NCBI RefSeq assembly: GCF_025370105.1
Contig: NZ_JANQBK010000004.1
Coordinates: forward strand, 186,001 to 250,000
Reading direction: 5' to 3'
DNA length: 64,000 nucleotides
Source of the DNA: Sphingomonas hylomeconis
GTDB lineage: Bacteria; Pseudomonadota; Alphaproteobacteria; Sphingomonadales; Sphingomonadaceae
A program made the position numbers and the translations under genes. Of the stretch, positions 27,103 to 34,612 are shown piece after piece; the stretch's first letter is position 1, and the number at the start of each line of letters is the position of its first letter. The notes under the pieces were generated by a model. The model did not search any database, was not told the origin of the DNA, and worked only from the letters and a program-made list of their open reading frames with translations.

Positions 27103-28104
27103 TCACAGCGCGGCGATCGCCTCGGCGAGCGGTCGAATCTGCTCGGGCTGCTGGTCCCAGGACGTGACCAGGCGGATCTCGCCCTCGGCCCAATCGTAGA
27201 AATCGAACCCCTTCGCGCGCAGCGCCGCCGCTTCGTCGGCGGTGGCGCGCAAGAACACCTCATTGGCCTCGACCGGGTGGAGCAGGCGCTCCCCCGCCCC
27301 TGCTGCCAGCAATGCCGCGCCGGCATTGGCCAACCGCGCCGTTTCCAGCCACAGATCGCCGTCCAGCATCGCCAGCAACTGCGCGGCGAGATAGCGGCCC
27401 TTGGACAGCAGCAGCCCGGCGCGCTTGCGCCGCATCAGCGTGGCGGCGGCGAGATCGCGCTTGAAGAAGATCAGCGCTTCCGCGCTCATCCCGCCATTCT
27501 TGATGAAGCCGAAGCTCAGCGCGTCGACCCCGGCGCGCCACGTGACGTCGGCCGGCGAACAGCCGAGATGCGCGACGGCATTGGCGAAGCGCGCGCCATC
27601 CATGTGGAAACCGAGCCCCCGCGCCTTGGCCAGCGCGCCGATCGCGGCGACCTCGTCGGGCGTGTAGACGCGGCCATATTCGGTCGCGTTGGTGATCGAC
27701 AGCGCGTGCGGCTGGACGCGGTGGACATCGTTGGCGATGCTGTCGAGCAGGGTGGTGATCGTCGCCGGGGTGAGCTTGGCGCCCGCGCCTTCCGCCAGCA
27801 TCAGCTTGGCGCCGTGCGTGTAGAATTCCGGCGCGCCGCATTCGTCATTCTGGATATGCGCATCGCGGTGACACACCACGCCGCCATAAGGCGGGCACAA
27901 AGCGGCGAGCGCGAGGCAATTGGCCGCGGTGCCCGAGGGCACCCACAGCGCCGTCACCTCGGTCTCGAACAGCGCGGAGAAGCGCGCGTCCAGCGACTTG
28001 CTCAGCGCGTCGCCGTCATAGGCAGTGTCGAGCGTGTTGGCAGCGCCCAGCGCGGCCAGGACGGCGGGGTGCACGGGGGCGGCATTGTCTGAAAAGAAGC
28101 GCAT
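27103..28104 (-). CDS. Low-specificity L-threonine aldolase
   Basis: 333-residue fold-type I PLP enzyme cleaving L-threonine to glycine and acetaldehyde. It begins RFFSDNAAPVHPAVLAAL and contains VPSGTAANCLALAAL, GFHMDGARFANAVAHL (PLP-contacting Asp) and the Schiff-base lysine in LSFGFIKNGGMSAEALI. The ATG at 28104 removes a spurious upstream extension. Beta-eliminating lyases of the same superfamily are the main alternative. Confidence 0.92.
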   Translation of the reverse strand: MRFFSDNAAPVHPAVLAALGAANTLDTAYDGDALSKSLDARFSALFETEVTALWVPSGTAANCLALAALCPPYGGVVCHRDAHIQNDECGAPEFYTHGAKLMLAEGAGAKLTPATITTLLDSIANDVHRVQPHALSITNATEYGRVYTPDEVAAIGALAKARGLGFHMDGARFANAVAHLGCSPADVTWRAGVDALSFGFIKNGGMSAEALIFFKRDLAAATLMRRKRAGLLLSKGRYLAAQLLAMLDGDLWLETARLANAGAALLAAGAGERLLHPVEANEVFLRATADEAAALRAKGFDFYDWAEGEIRLVTSWDQQPEQIRPLAEAIAAL

Positions 28105-28168
28105 GGCATGGGCATTGCGGCGGCGGGGGGTGTGCGTCAACCGGGTTGGACGCCGGCCTGCCTCGGCT

Positions 28169-28277
28169 CGTCATCCCGGACTTGATCCGGGATCCAATGC
28201 GCCGGCCAGGCGGTGCTCTCCCTTCTTGCCCGTTCCCAAGCCGCTTGATGGGTCCCGGATCAAGTCCGGAATGACGG
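28169..28277. repeat. Dispersed intergenic palindrome, family A, copy 3
   Basis: Left hairpin ATCCCGGA-N5-TCCGGGAT (28173-28193), preceded by GTC; right hairpin TCCCGGAT-CAAG-TCCGGAAT (28253-28272), followed by GACG. It lies between threonine aldolase and the penicillin-binding protein gene. Confidence 0.85.
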
Positions 28278-28300
28278 TGGTGGGTGGGGCGGCGTTGGCG

Positions 28301-30463
28301 CTAGAACTCGTCCTCGGGCGGCTCCTCGTCGCGCAGCGCGCGATCCTCGCGGCGCCGGTCGTCGCGCCGGCCTTCGTCACGATCACGATCGCGGTCGCGG
28401 CCGCGCGCGCGGTTGATCTCGATCCCGCCATCGGGCCCGACGCGCAGGTTGAGACCCAGACCCTCGATCTCGCCTTCGGGCAATTGCACGCCGTCGACCC
28501 CCAGATCGTCGAACCCGAAGCCGTTGCCGTCCTCGTCCTCGACCACCGCCGGCTCGGGTTCCGGCGCCACCGCCGGCCCGACCTTGAGCGCGCGCATCAT
28601 GAAGTCGCGCCAGATCCGCGCCGGCAGGCCGCCGCCGGACAGGCCGGCATTGCTGGTATTGTCGTCATTGCCGACCCACACGCCGACCACCAGATCGCCG
28701 GCAAAGCCGACGAACAGCGCATCGCGATTGTCCGAGGTGGTGCCGGTCTTGCCATAGGTCTTGATCGCCAGCGCCGCCTGCCGCCCGGTCCCCGTCTCGG
28801 CCGAGGCGGAGAGCAGATCGAGCATATTGTCGCGCACCGTGCCGGTTAGCGGGCGCGCGCGATCGGTGAGGCTCTGGTACCAGCTGCGATTGCCCTCCTG
28901 TTCCACGCCGCGCGCGCGGACCGGATAGCTCTGCGCTGCGATCGCGGCATAAGCGGAGGTCAGTTCGAGCAGCGAGCCGGTCGCGCTGCCCAAGGCGATC
29001 GTTGCCTCGTTGGGAATCGGCGTGGTGATGCCGAGGTCGCGCGCGGCGCGAATCACGTTCTTCACGCCGACCTGCTGCGTCAGCCGCGCGGCGGCGACGT
29101 TGCTCGATTTGGCGAAGGCGCGGCGCAGCGTGATGGTGCCGGCATAGCGGCCGTCGCTGTTCTTCGGGCTCCAGTCGGCGATCGTCACCGGCTCGTCCTC
29201 GATCGTCGATTCGGGCGTGAGGCCGCTGCGCAGCGCGGCGAGATAGACGAACAGCTTGAACGTCGAACCCGATTGTCGGCGCGCCTGCACCGCGCGGTTG
29301 AACGCGCTGGTCTTGTAATCCTTGCCGCCGACCATCGCCACGACGCGGCCGTCGGGATGCATCGCGACGAGCGCGACCTGCGCCTCGCGCAGCCCGGCGC
29401 CGCGCACGACGCGCTCGGCGGCAGTCTGCAGCCGGCGGTCGAGCGTGGTCTTGACGGTCGTCTCCTGCGCGATCTCGCCGGCGCGGTCGCGTGCCTCGGG
29501 CAGCACCCAATCGGCGAAATAGGTGCCGTCGGGCAGCGGCTTGATGCGGTTGGTGGCGAGCCGCGCGGGGCGCACCGCCGCCGCCTCGGCCGCGGTGATG
29601 AAGCCGCCATCGGCCATCGCCGCGACGACCAGCTTCTGCCGCGCCCGCGCGCCCTCGATATTGACCGTAGGGGCGAGCTTGGACGGTGCCTTGACCAGCC
29701 CGGCGAGCATCGCCGCCTGCGCGATCGACAGATCCTCCGGCGCACGGTTGAAATAATGTTTCGCCGCGGCGGCGAGGCCATAGACGTTGTCGCCGAAATA
29801 GACGTTCGACAAATAGCGCGACAGGATCTCGTCCTTCGACAGCCATGCCTCGAGCCAGAAGGCGATCATCACTTCGCGGATCTTGCGCGCCGCGGTGCGG
29901 TCCGAATCGAGGAACGCGTTCTTGGCGAGCTGCTGCGTGATCGTGCTGCCGCCCTGGTTGCGCCCGTCGCTCGTCACATTGTGCCAGAAGGCGCGCGCGA
30001 TGCCGCGCGGATCGACGCCCCAGTGCGACTTGAAGCGCCGGTCCTCGATCGCGAGGAACGCGTTGGTGACATTGGCCGGCAGCTGCGCGGCATCGACCGG
30101 GGGGCCGATGATCGCGCCGCGCCGCGCGATCGGCGTGCCGTCCGAGGCGAGCAGCGTGATGCTCGGCGGGGTGAGCGGTTCGAGCGACTTGGACAAGGGC
30201 GCGGTGAAGGCCAGCCAGATCACCGCCAGCACGAACAGCACCACGCCGACCCCGGCGATCCGCACCGGCCAGCGCCAGCGCGACCGGCGATAGGGCACCG
30301 GCAGGTTGCTCCCCGGGCCCCCGCCGCCCCCCCCGCCGCCGCCCTCGCCCGGCCCCGGCTCGGGCCGGTACGGATCGTAGCCGGCCGGCGCGGGCGCGGG
30401 TTCGCCGCCGCGATCCGGGTGGCTCGACGGGGCGGTAGCGGGAGTGAAGGGGTAAGGACGCAT
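28301..30463 (-). CDS. Class A penicillin-binding protein (transglycosylase/transpeptidase)
   Basis: 720-residue bifunctional peptidoglycan synthase. A Pro/Gly-rich cytoplasmic tail with a nine-Gly run (about 40-48) precedes one membrane helix (about 68-88). The GT51 domain has LAIEDRRFKSHWGVDPRGIA, with the catalytic Glu, and GGSTITQQLAKN. The transpeptidase domain has SGSTFK (SxxK), KSSN (SxN) and KTGTT (KTG). The C-terminus is a highly charged Arg/Asp/Glu tail after about 680. ATG 30463 is preferred to a TTG six codons upstream. It is divergent from the LacI gene. Confidence 0.95.
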   Translation of the reverse strand: MRPYPFTPATAPSSHPDRGGEPAPAPAGYDPYRPEPGPGEGGGGGGGGGPGSNLPVPYRRSRWRWPVRIAGVGVVLFVLAVIWLAFTAPLSKSLEPLTPPSITLLASDGTPIARRGAIIGPPVDAAQLPANVTNAFLAIEDRRFKSHWGVDPRGIARAFWHNVTSDGRNQGGSTITQQLAKNAFLDSDRTAARKIREVMIAFWLEAWLSKDEILSRYLSNVYFGDNVYGLAAAAKHYFNRAPEDLSIAQAAMLAGLVKAPSKLAPTVNIEGARARQKLVVAAMADGGFITAAEAAAVRPARLATNRIKPLPDGTYFADWVLPEARDRAGEIAQETTVKTTLDRRLQTAAERVVRGAGLREAQVALVAMHPDGRVVAMVGGKDYKTSAFNRAVQARRQSGSTFKLFVYLAALRSGLTPESTIEDEPVTIADWSPKNSDGRYAGTITLRRAFAKSSNVAAARLTQQVGVKNVIRAARDLGITTPIPNEATIALGSATGSLLELTSAYAAIAAQSYPVRARGVEQEGNRSWYQSLTDRARPLTGTVRDNMLDLLSASAETGTGRQAALAIKTYGKTGTTSDNRDALFVGFAGDLVVGVWVGNDDNTSNAGLSGGGLPARIWRDFMMRALKVGPAVAPEPEPAVVEDEDGNGFGFDDLGVDGVQLPEGEIEGLGLNLRVGPDGGIEINRARGRDRDRDRDEGRRDDRRREDRALRDEEPPEDEF

Positions 30464-30515
30464 GGCTGAGTTCCGGATCAATCCGCTGGCCGCGCAATAT
30501 GAGAGATAGCGACGG

Positions 30516-30550
30516 GCAACTGTATTATCTTAATAGGACAGTTGCGGCAA
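30516..30550 (-). promoter_or_regulatory. Promoter of the penicillin-binding protein gene with overlapping dyad
   Basis: On the minus strand TTGCCG (30550-30545), 17 bases, TAATAC (30527-30522) is a good sigma-70-like promoter for the penicillin-binding protein gene. A perfect 8-bp inverted repeat, GCAACTGT (30516-30523) with ACAGTTGC (30538-30545), brackets its -10 and spacer. Some repressor could bind there. It does not match the operators found in the downstream cluster. Confidence 0.5.
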
Positions 30551-30611
30551 GCGACTGGACGGGTGCGGCGGGGTGAGGCACATCGGGGACGAGCCGAGCT
30601 GCCGGAGTGAC

Positions 30612-31622
30612 ATGTTGCGGGTGACCATCAAGGACGTATCCCGCGAAGCGGGGGTGTCGATCAAGACGGTATCGCGTGTGCTCAACAATGAGCGCTATGT
30701 CGGCGCCGAAACGCGCGCGCGCGTGCAGGCGGCGGTGGCGCAGCTCAAATTCCGCCCGAGCCTGGCGGCGCGGTCGCTGGCGGGCAAGCGCAGCTTCCAG
30801 ATCGCGCTGATCTGCGACAATCCCAGCCCCTATTATGTCTATGAGATGCAATCGGGTATCCGCGATCGCTGCGTCGAGGAAGGCGTGCGGATGATCGCCC
30901 AGCCTTATGATCGCGATTCGGCCACGTTGATCGAGGATATCGAGAATCTGGTCGACGCGACCAGCGTCGACGGGCTGATCCTGACCCCGCCGGTGACCGA
31001 TTACGCCGCGGTGCTGGAGCTGCTCGAGCGGCGCGGCGTGCGCTTCGTGCGCGTGTCGCCGGGCGGCGATGTCGCGCTGACCTCGTCGACGTTCATCGAC
31101 AACGAAGCCGCGGCGCGGCTGATGACCGAGCATCTGATCGCTCTCGGGCATCGCCGCATCGGCATCGTCCGCGGGCATCCGGACTATGCCACGAGCGCGC
31201 AGCGCTTCGCCGGCTATGCCGCGGCGCTGGAGGGCGCGGGGATCGCGCGCGACGACACGCTGGTGCGCGCCGGGCGCTACGATTTCGCCTCCGGCTCGGC
31301 CGCCGCGGAAGCGCTGCTCGATCTCGCCGCACCGCCGAGCGCAATTTTCGCGTCGAGCGACGACATGGCGGCGGGCGTGCTGGCGGCGGCGCATCGCCGC
31401 GGCATCAAGGTGCCCGAGCAGCTCTCCGTCGCCGGGTTCGACGATACCGCGCTGGCGAGCGTGGTGTGGCCGCCGCTGACCACGATCCGCCAGCCGACCC
31501 GCGCGATGGGCTATGCCGCCGCCGATCTGCTGCTGGCGGGCGGGGACTCGCCGGCCGAGCGGCGGGAAGTGGGCTATGAGTTGGTGGTGCGCGGCTCGAC
31601 CGGCGTCGTCTCCCCTCCCTGA
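30612..31622 (+). CDS. LacI-family transcriptional regulator
   Basis: 336-residue repressor. The N-terminal LacI helix-turn-helix is VTIKDVSREAGVSIKTVSRV, with the hinge sequence PSLAARSLAGKRSF. The periplasmic-binding-protein-like effector domain (about 60-336) includes LIALGHRRIGIVRG, AIFASSDDMAAGVLAAAHRRG and VAGFDDTALASVVWPPLTTI. GGAG precedes the ATG. It is the only dedicated regulator beside the sulfonate/sugar cluster at 31.8-42.5 kb. Three LacI-like palindromes in that cluster are its probable targets. The effector is probably a sugar derivative. Confidence 0.93.
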   Translation: MLRVTIKDVSREAGVSIKTVSRVLNNERYVGAETRARVQAAVAQLKFRPSLAARSLAGKRSFQIALICDNPSPYYVYEMQSGIRDRCVEEGVRMIAQPYDRDSATLIEDIENLVDATSVDGLILTPPVTDYAAVLELLERRGVRFVRVSPGGDVALTSSTFIDNEAAARLMTEHLIALGHRRIGIVRGHPDYATSAQRFAGYAAALEGAGIARDDTLVRAGRYDFASGSAAAEALLDLAAPPSAIFASSDDMAAGVLAAAHRRGIKVPEQLSVAGFDDTALASVVWPPLTTIRQPTRAMGYAAADLLLAGGDSPAERREVGYELVVRGSTGVVSPP

Positions 31623-31685
31623 AAGAGTGCCGGGTGAACAGCGCCCCGCGCTGTTCAGGTCAGGCCGGGGGCCTGACCGCCCCGG

Positions 31686-31797
31686 CGCTGGGCGGGGGTG
31701 GGTCGATACCCGCGATACGGCCGGGGCTGGCGGGCGGCATCCGTATCACCCGGACGCAACCCACCCCCAGCCCCTCCCTTCCAGGGAGGGGAGCAGA
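31686..31797. repeat. Palindromic region between LacI and YeiH genes (family B-like, terminator)
   Basis: GGGGGTGGGT near 31693 pairs with ACCCACCCCC near 31760. A compact hairpin CCCCTCCC-TTCCA-GGGAGGGG follows at 31771-31791. The region separates two convergent genes and can end transcription from both sides. It is compositionally like the family B elements at 26921 and 34271. Confidence 0.6.
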
Positions 31798-32844
31798 TCA
31801 CCCGACCAGCAGCAACGCCGCGCCGAGCGACAGCAGGAACGCCACCACCGTCGCCGCCAGGATCACGAACAGCGGCTTGGGCCCGGCTTCGAGCAATTGC
31901 GACAGCGGCGAGCGGATCGCGGTTGCCGTCACCGCGGCGGCGAGCAGCCCGGCGGCGATCTGCTCCGCGCCCTTGGCCACCACCGGCGGGATCACGCCGA
32001 ACGAATTGATCCCGGCGAGCACGAAGAAACCGACCACGAACCACGGGATGCCGGGCCCCTTGGCGCGCGTCCCGTCGCCCCGCAGGAACAGGGCCAGGAT
32101 CGCCAGCACCGGCGCGAGCAGCGCGACGCGGGTCAGCTTGACGATCGCGGCGATGCCGCCGGCGGCGTCGGAATAGGAATAGCCCGCGCCGAGCGCCTGC
32201 GCGACATCGTGGATCGCCGCGCCGAGCAGGAACCCCGCCTTGAGATCGCTCAGCTGCAGCGCATGCGCGGCGATCGGGTACAGCACCATGGCGAGCGCGC
32301 TCAGCGCGGAAATGCCGACCAGCACCATCGTCAGCTGCGCCTGGCTGGTGCGCTTCTCGCCGAGCGTGGTGGCCAGCGCCATCGCCGCGGAGGCACCGCA
32401 GATCGCCACCGCGCCGCCGGCCAGCGTGCCGAACGCGGTATCGAAGCCGAAGCGGCGTGCCGCCAGGATGCCCGCGCCGATCGTCAGCGCGACGATGGCC
32501 AGCACGCAGAGCAGGGCGACCGGCCCGAGATCGACGATCTGCCCCGCGGTGATGCGCACGCCGACCAGCACGATGCCCCAGCGCAGCAACGAGCGCGAGG
32601 CGAAGGCGAGGCCCGGGGTCAGCCGCGTGTCGGCGCTGAGGAAATTGAGCGCCAGCCCGATCAACAGGGCCATCAGCGTCAGCGGCGCGCCGTAATGATC
32701 CGAGATGAACGCCGCGGCGAGCGTGCCCGCGGCGACGATCGCCAGACCGGGGAAATAGGTCTGCCACGTGCCCTGCGGCGACGGCTCGATATCGCCGTAC
32801 AGGTCGGCCGCCATCGGCAGCGGACGGGTTGCAGGTCTGGCCAC
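31798..32844 (-). CDS. YeiH-type putative sulfate/sulfite exporter (UPF0324)
   Basis: About 348 residues with ten or so transmembrane helices. Family signatures are SRSLLRWGIVLVGVRIT, GGAVAICGASAAMALA, FLLGAAIHDVAQALGAGYSY and GINSFGVIPP. PF03601 members are linked to export of sulfate or sulfite and are often found beside sulfonate-degradation genes. GTG 32844 has an AAGGGGA site at good spacing. ATG 32814 is the alternative. In this cluster its likely task is moving sulfite (or sulfate) out of the cytoplasm after desulfonation. Confidence 0.85.
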   Translation of the reverse strand: MARPATRPLPMAADLYGDIEPSPQGTWQTYFPGLAIVAAGTLAAAFISDHYGAPLTLMALLIGLALNFLSADTRLTPGLAFASRSLLRWGIVLVGVRITAGQIVDLGPVALLCVLAIVALTIGAGILAARRFGFDTAFGTLAGGAVAICGASAAMALATTLGEKRTSQAQLTMVLVGISALSALAMVLYPIAAHALQLSDLKAGFLLGAAIHDVAQALGAGYSYSDAAGGIAAIVKLTRVALLAPVLAILALFLRGDGTRAKGPGIPWFVVGFFVLAGINSFGVIPPVVAKGAEQIAAGLLAAAVTATAIRSPLSQLLEAGPKPLFVILAATVVAFLLSLGAALLLVG

Positions 32845-32858
32845 TCTCACGTCCCCTT

Positions 32859-32954
32859 CGTCATCCCGGGCTTGTTCCGGGGTCCACCGTCCCGCATGGC
32901 CGCACGACAATGGTGTGCGGCACTGCAGCCTCCGGAACAAGCCCGGGATGACGG
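32859..32954. repeat. Dispersed intergenic palindrome, family A, copy 4
   Basis: GTCATCCCGGGCTTGTTCCGGGGTCC on the left (hairpin ATCCCGGG/TTCCGGGG) and CTCCGGAACAAGCCCGGGATGACGG on the right form the same two-hairpin unit as the other copies. The element sits between the YeiH start and the MFS promoter and physically separates the two divergent genes. Confidence 0.85.
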
Positions 32955-32962
32955 TCGGTGGT

Positions 32963-33003
32963 TTGTCTCTAGCCGAGCAACGTTTGATATGACAACGTTA
33001 TCG
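32963..33003 (+). promoter_or_regulatory. Promoter and LacI-type operator of the MFS transporter (site 1)
   Basis: TTGTCT (32963-32968), 17 bases, GATATG (32986-32991) forms a promoter. The operator-like TGACAACGTTATCG (32990-33003) begins on the last bases of the -10, so a bound repressor would cover the start point. It has the central CG typical of LacI-family sites and shares the 11-mer ATATGACAACG with site 3 at 38244. Confidence 0.6.
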
Positions 33004-33026
33004 GAAAGCATGATGGGAGCGGATGG

Positions 33027-34268
33027 ATGACGGACACGGCACAGGAGCGCAGGCGGTGGATCATCGTCGCCTTGGTGTTCTTCGCGATCATGCTCAATTA
33101 TGTCGATCGCCAGATCCTCGCGCTGCTCAAGCCGACGCTGGAAGCGGAATTCCGCTGGAGCGACGGCGATTACGCCAACATGATCTCCGCCTTCCAGTTC
33201 GCCGCTGCGGTCGCCTTTCTCGGCACCGGCTGGTTCATCGATCGCGTCGGGCTCCGGCTCGGCTTTGCGCTTGGCGTCGGGATCTGGAGCCTGGCCGGCA
33301 TGGCGCATGCGCTGGTCGCCACGGTCGGCGGGTTCGTCGCCTCGCGCGTTGTGCTCGGCGCCGCCGAATCGATCGGCACGCCGGCCGCGGTGAAGACGGC
33401 CGCGACCTATTTCACGCAGAAAGAGCGCTCGATGGCGCTCGGCATCGGCAATACCGCGCCCAATATCGGCGCGATCATCACGCCGCTCGTCATCCCCGCG
33501 CTGGCCGTCGCGTTCGGCTGGAAGGCGGCGTTCCTCGTCGCCGGTGGGCTGGGTCTCGTCTGGGTCGTGGTGTGGCTGATGGTGCGCGTCGAGCCGGTCG
33601 CGGCGGATGCGGTCAAGCCCGCGCCGATCAAGTGGCTGAGCCTGGTGCGCGATCGCAAGACGCTGGCCATCGCGATCGCCAAGGTGCTGTCCGATCAGGT
33701 GTGGTTCTTCATGCTCGCCTGGCTGCCGGATCTGTTCCACCGCATGTTCGGCCTGCCGCAGGGCACGGTCGGGCTGCCGGTGGCGTTGGTCTATGTGATG
33801 GCGGCGTGCGGCGCACTGACCGGCGGCTGGCTGCCGACGCGGATGATGGCGGCGGGCTGGAGCGTCAATCGCGCCCGCAAAACCACGATGCTGCTCTACG
33901 CGCTGCTGATCCTGCCGGTCATCGGCGTGCTGTTCGTCGACAGCGCCTGGGCGGCGGCGGGGCTGCTCGGCCTCGGCCTGTTCGCGCATCAGGGCTTTTC
34001 CACCAACGTGTTCGGCCTCGCCACCGATCTGTTCCCGGCGCGCGCGGTCGGCTCGACGATCGGCATCGCCGCTTTCTGCGGCAATATGTGGTCGATCGTG
34101 CTGATCCAGCTCGCCGCGGTGTCGCTGGCGCATGGCTATGGCTATGGCCCGCTGCTGGCGATCTGCTCCTGCTCCTATCTGCTGGCGCTGGGCTTCGTGC
34201 ACTTGCTGATCCCGGAGATCGTCCCGGTGGCGGACGATGGGGAGCAGGTGCTGGTGATGGGGCACTAA
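33027..34268 (+). CDS. MFS transporter (hexuronate / anion:cation symporter type)
   Basis: 413-residue, 12-helix major facilitator. It has the ExuT/anion:cation symporter signatures LNYVDRQILALLKPTLEAEF at helix 1, FIDRVGLRLGF in loop 2-3 and GAAESIGTPAAVKTAATYF in helix 4. Relatives carry hexuronates, glucarate and other acidic sugars. An anionic sulfosugar such as sulfoquinovose is a chemically reasonable cargo given the neighbouring desulfonation genes. A GGGAG site precedes the ATG. Its own promoter and operator lie just upstream. Confidence 0.9.
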   Translation: MTDTAQERRRWIIVALVFFAIMLNYVDRQILALLKPTLEAEFRWSDGDYANMISAFQFAAAVAFLGTGWFIDRVGLRLGFALGVGIWSLAGMAHALVATVGGFVASRVVLGAAESIGTPAAVKTAATYFTQKERSMALGIGNTAPNIGAIITPLVIPALAVAFGWKAAFLVAGGLGLVWVVVWLMVRVEPVAADAVKPAPIKWLSLVRDRKTLAIAIAKVLSDQVWFFMLAWLPDLFHRMFGLPQGTVGLPVALVYVMAACGALTGGWLPTRMMAAGWSVNRARKTTMLLYALLILPVIGVLFVDSAWAAAGLLGLGLFAHQGFSTNVFGLATDLFPARAVGSTIGIAAFCGNMWSIVLIQLAAVSLAHGYGYGPLLAICSCSYLLALGFVHLLIPEIVPVADDGEQVLVMGH

Positions 34269-34270
34269 GA

Positions 34271-34401
34271 AAATCCTCCCCGGCACGGGGAGGTGGCAGC
34301 CAAAGGCTGACGGAGGGGGTGGGCCGGCACCGTACCGCTCGGGGTGCCCCCTCCCCCACTCGGTTGAAGAAACCGGGCGGCCCCCAGTGCCAGGGAGGAC
34401 G
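34271..34401. repeat. Large intergenic palindromic element, family B, copy 2
   Basis: Starts AATCCTCCCCGGCACGGGGA and ends CAGTGCCAGGGAGGACG. In between are GGAGGGGGTGGGCCGGCA and its partner GTGCCCCCTCCCCCACT. The order and sequence are close to the element at 26921 but less symmetric. It follows the MFS gene. Confidence 0.75.
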
Positions 34402-34456
34402 TTCGACGGACCCGTCATCGGCGGTCGATCGTTAGGGTGCGGCAAGGAGATGCGGC

Positions 34457-34570
34457 ATGATGAACGATCCGGAACACCAGAACGATCAGACGAGCGACGA
34501 CAGCGAGGCGCTGGTCGAGGCGCAGGAGGAAGCCGCCAAGGAGCGCGAGGAAGACGGCGGCTATCAGTGA
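34457..34570 (+). CDS. Very small acidic conserved protein
   Basis: 37 codons, beginning MMNDPEHQNDQTSDD and ending EEAAKEREEDGGYQ. Rich in Glu/Asp/Gln and probably one helix. A strong AAGGAGATG ribosome-binding site lies at the right distance, and a perfect terminator follows at 34578. Short proteins with the ending E..G.GGYQ recur in sphingomonads; the function is unknown. Confidence 0.6.
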   Translation: MMNDPEHQNDQTSDDSEALVEAQEEAAKEREEDGGYQ

Positions 34571-34577
34571 CGCGAGC

Positions 34578-34604
34578 CCCTCCCCGAGCCGGGCTCGGGG
34601 AGGG
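34578..34604. terminator. Bidirectional terminator hairpin
   Basis: CCCTCCCCGAGCC-G-GGCTCGGGGAGGG, 13 perfect base pairs, between the 37-codon gene and the convergent TonB receptor stop (34613). It lacks a long T-tract but is very stable. Confidence 0.7.
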
Positions 34605-34612
34605 ATTGGCGG

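Noticed and set aside
31655..32767. 370-codon minus-strand frame overlapping the YeiH gene
   Set aside because: Arg/Gly/Asp-rich shadow frame; the YeiH frame has regular transmembrane helices and family motifs.
32847..34445. 532-codon minus-strand frame opposite the MFS transporter
   Set aside because: Arg/His/Gln/Asp-rich shadow without motifs; it crosses intergenic repeats.
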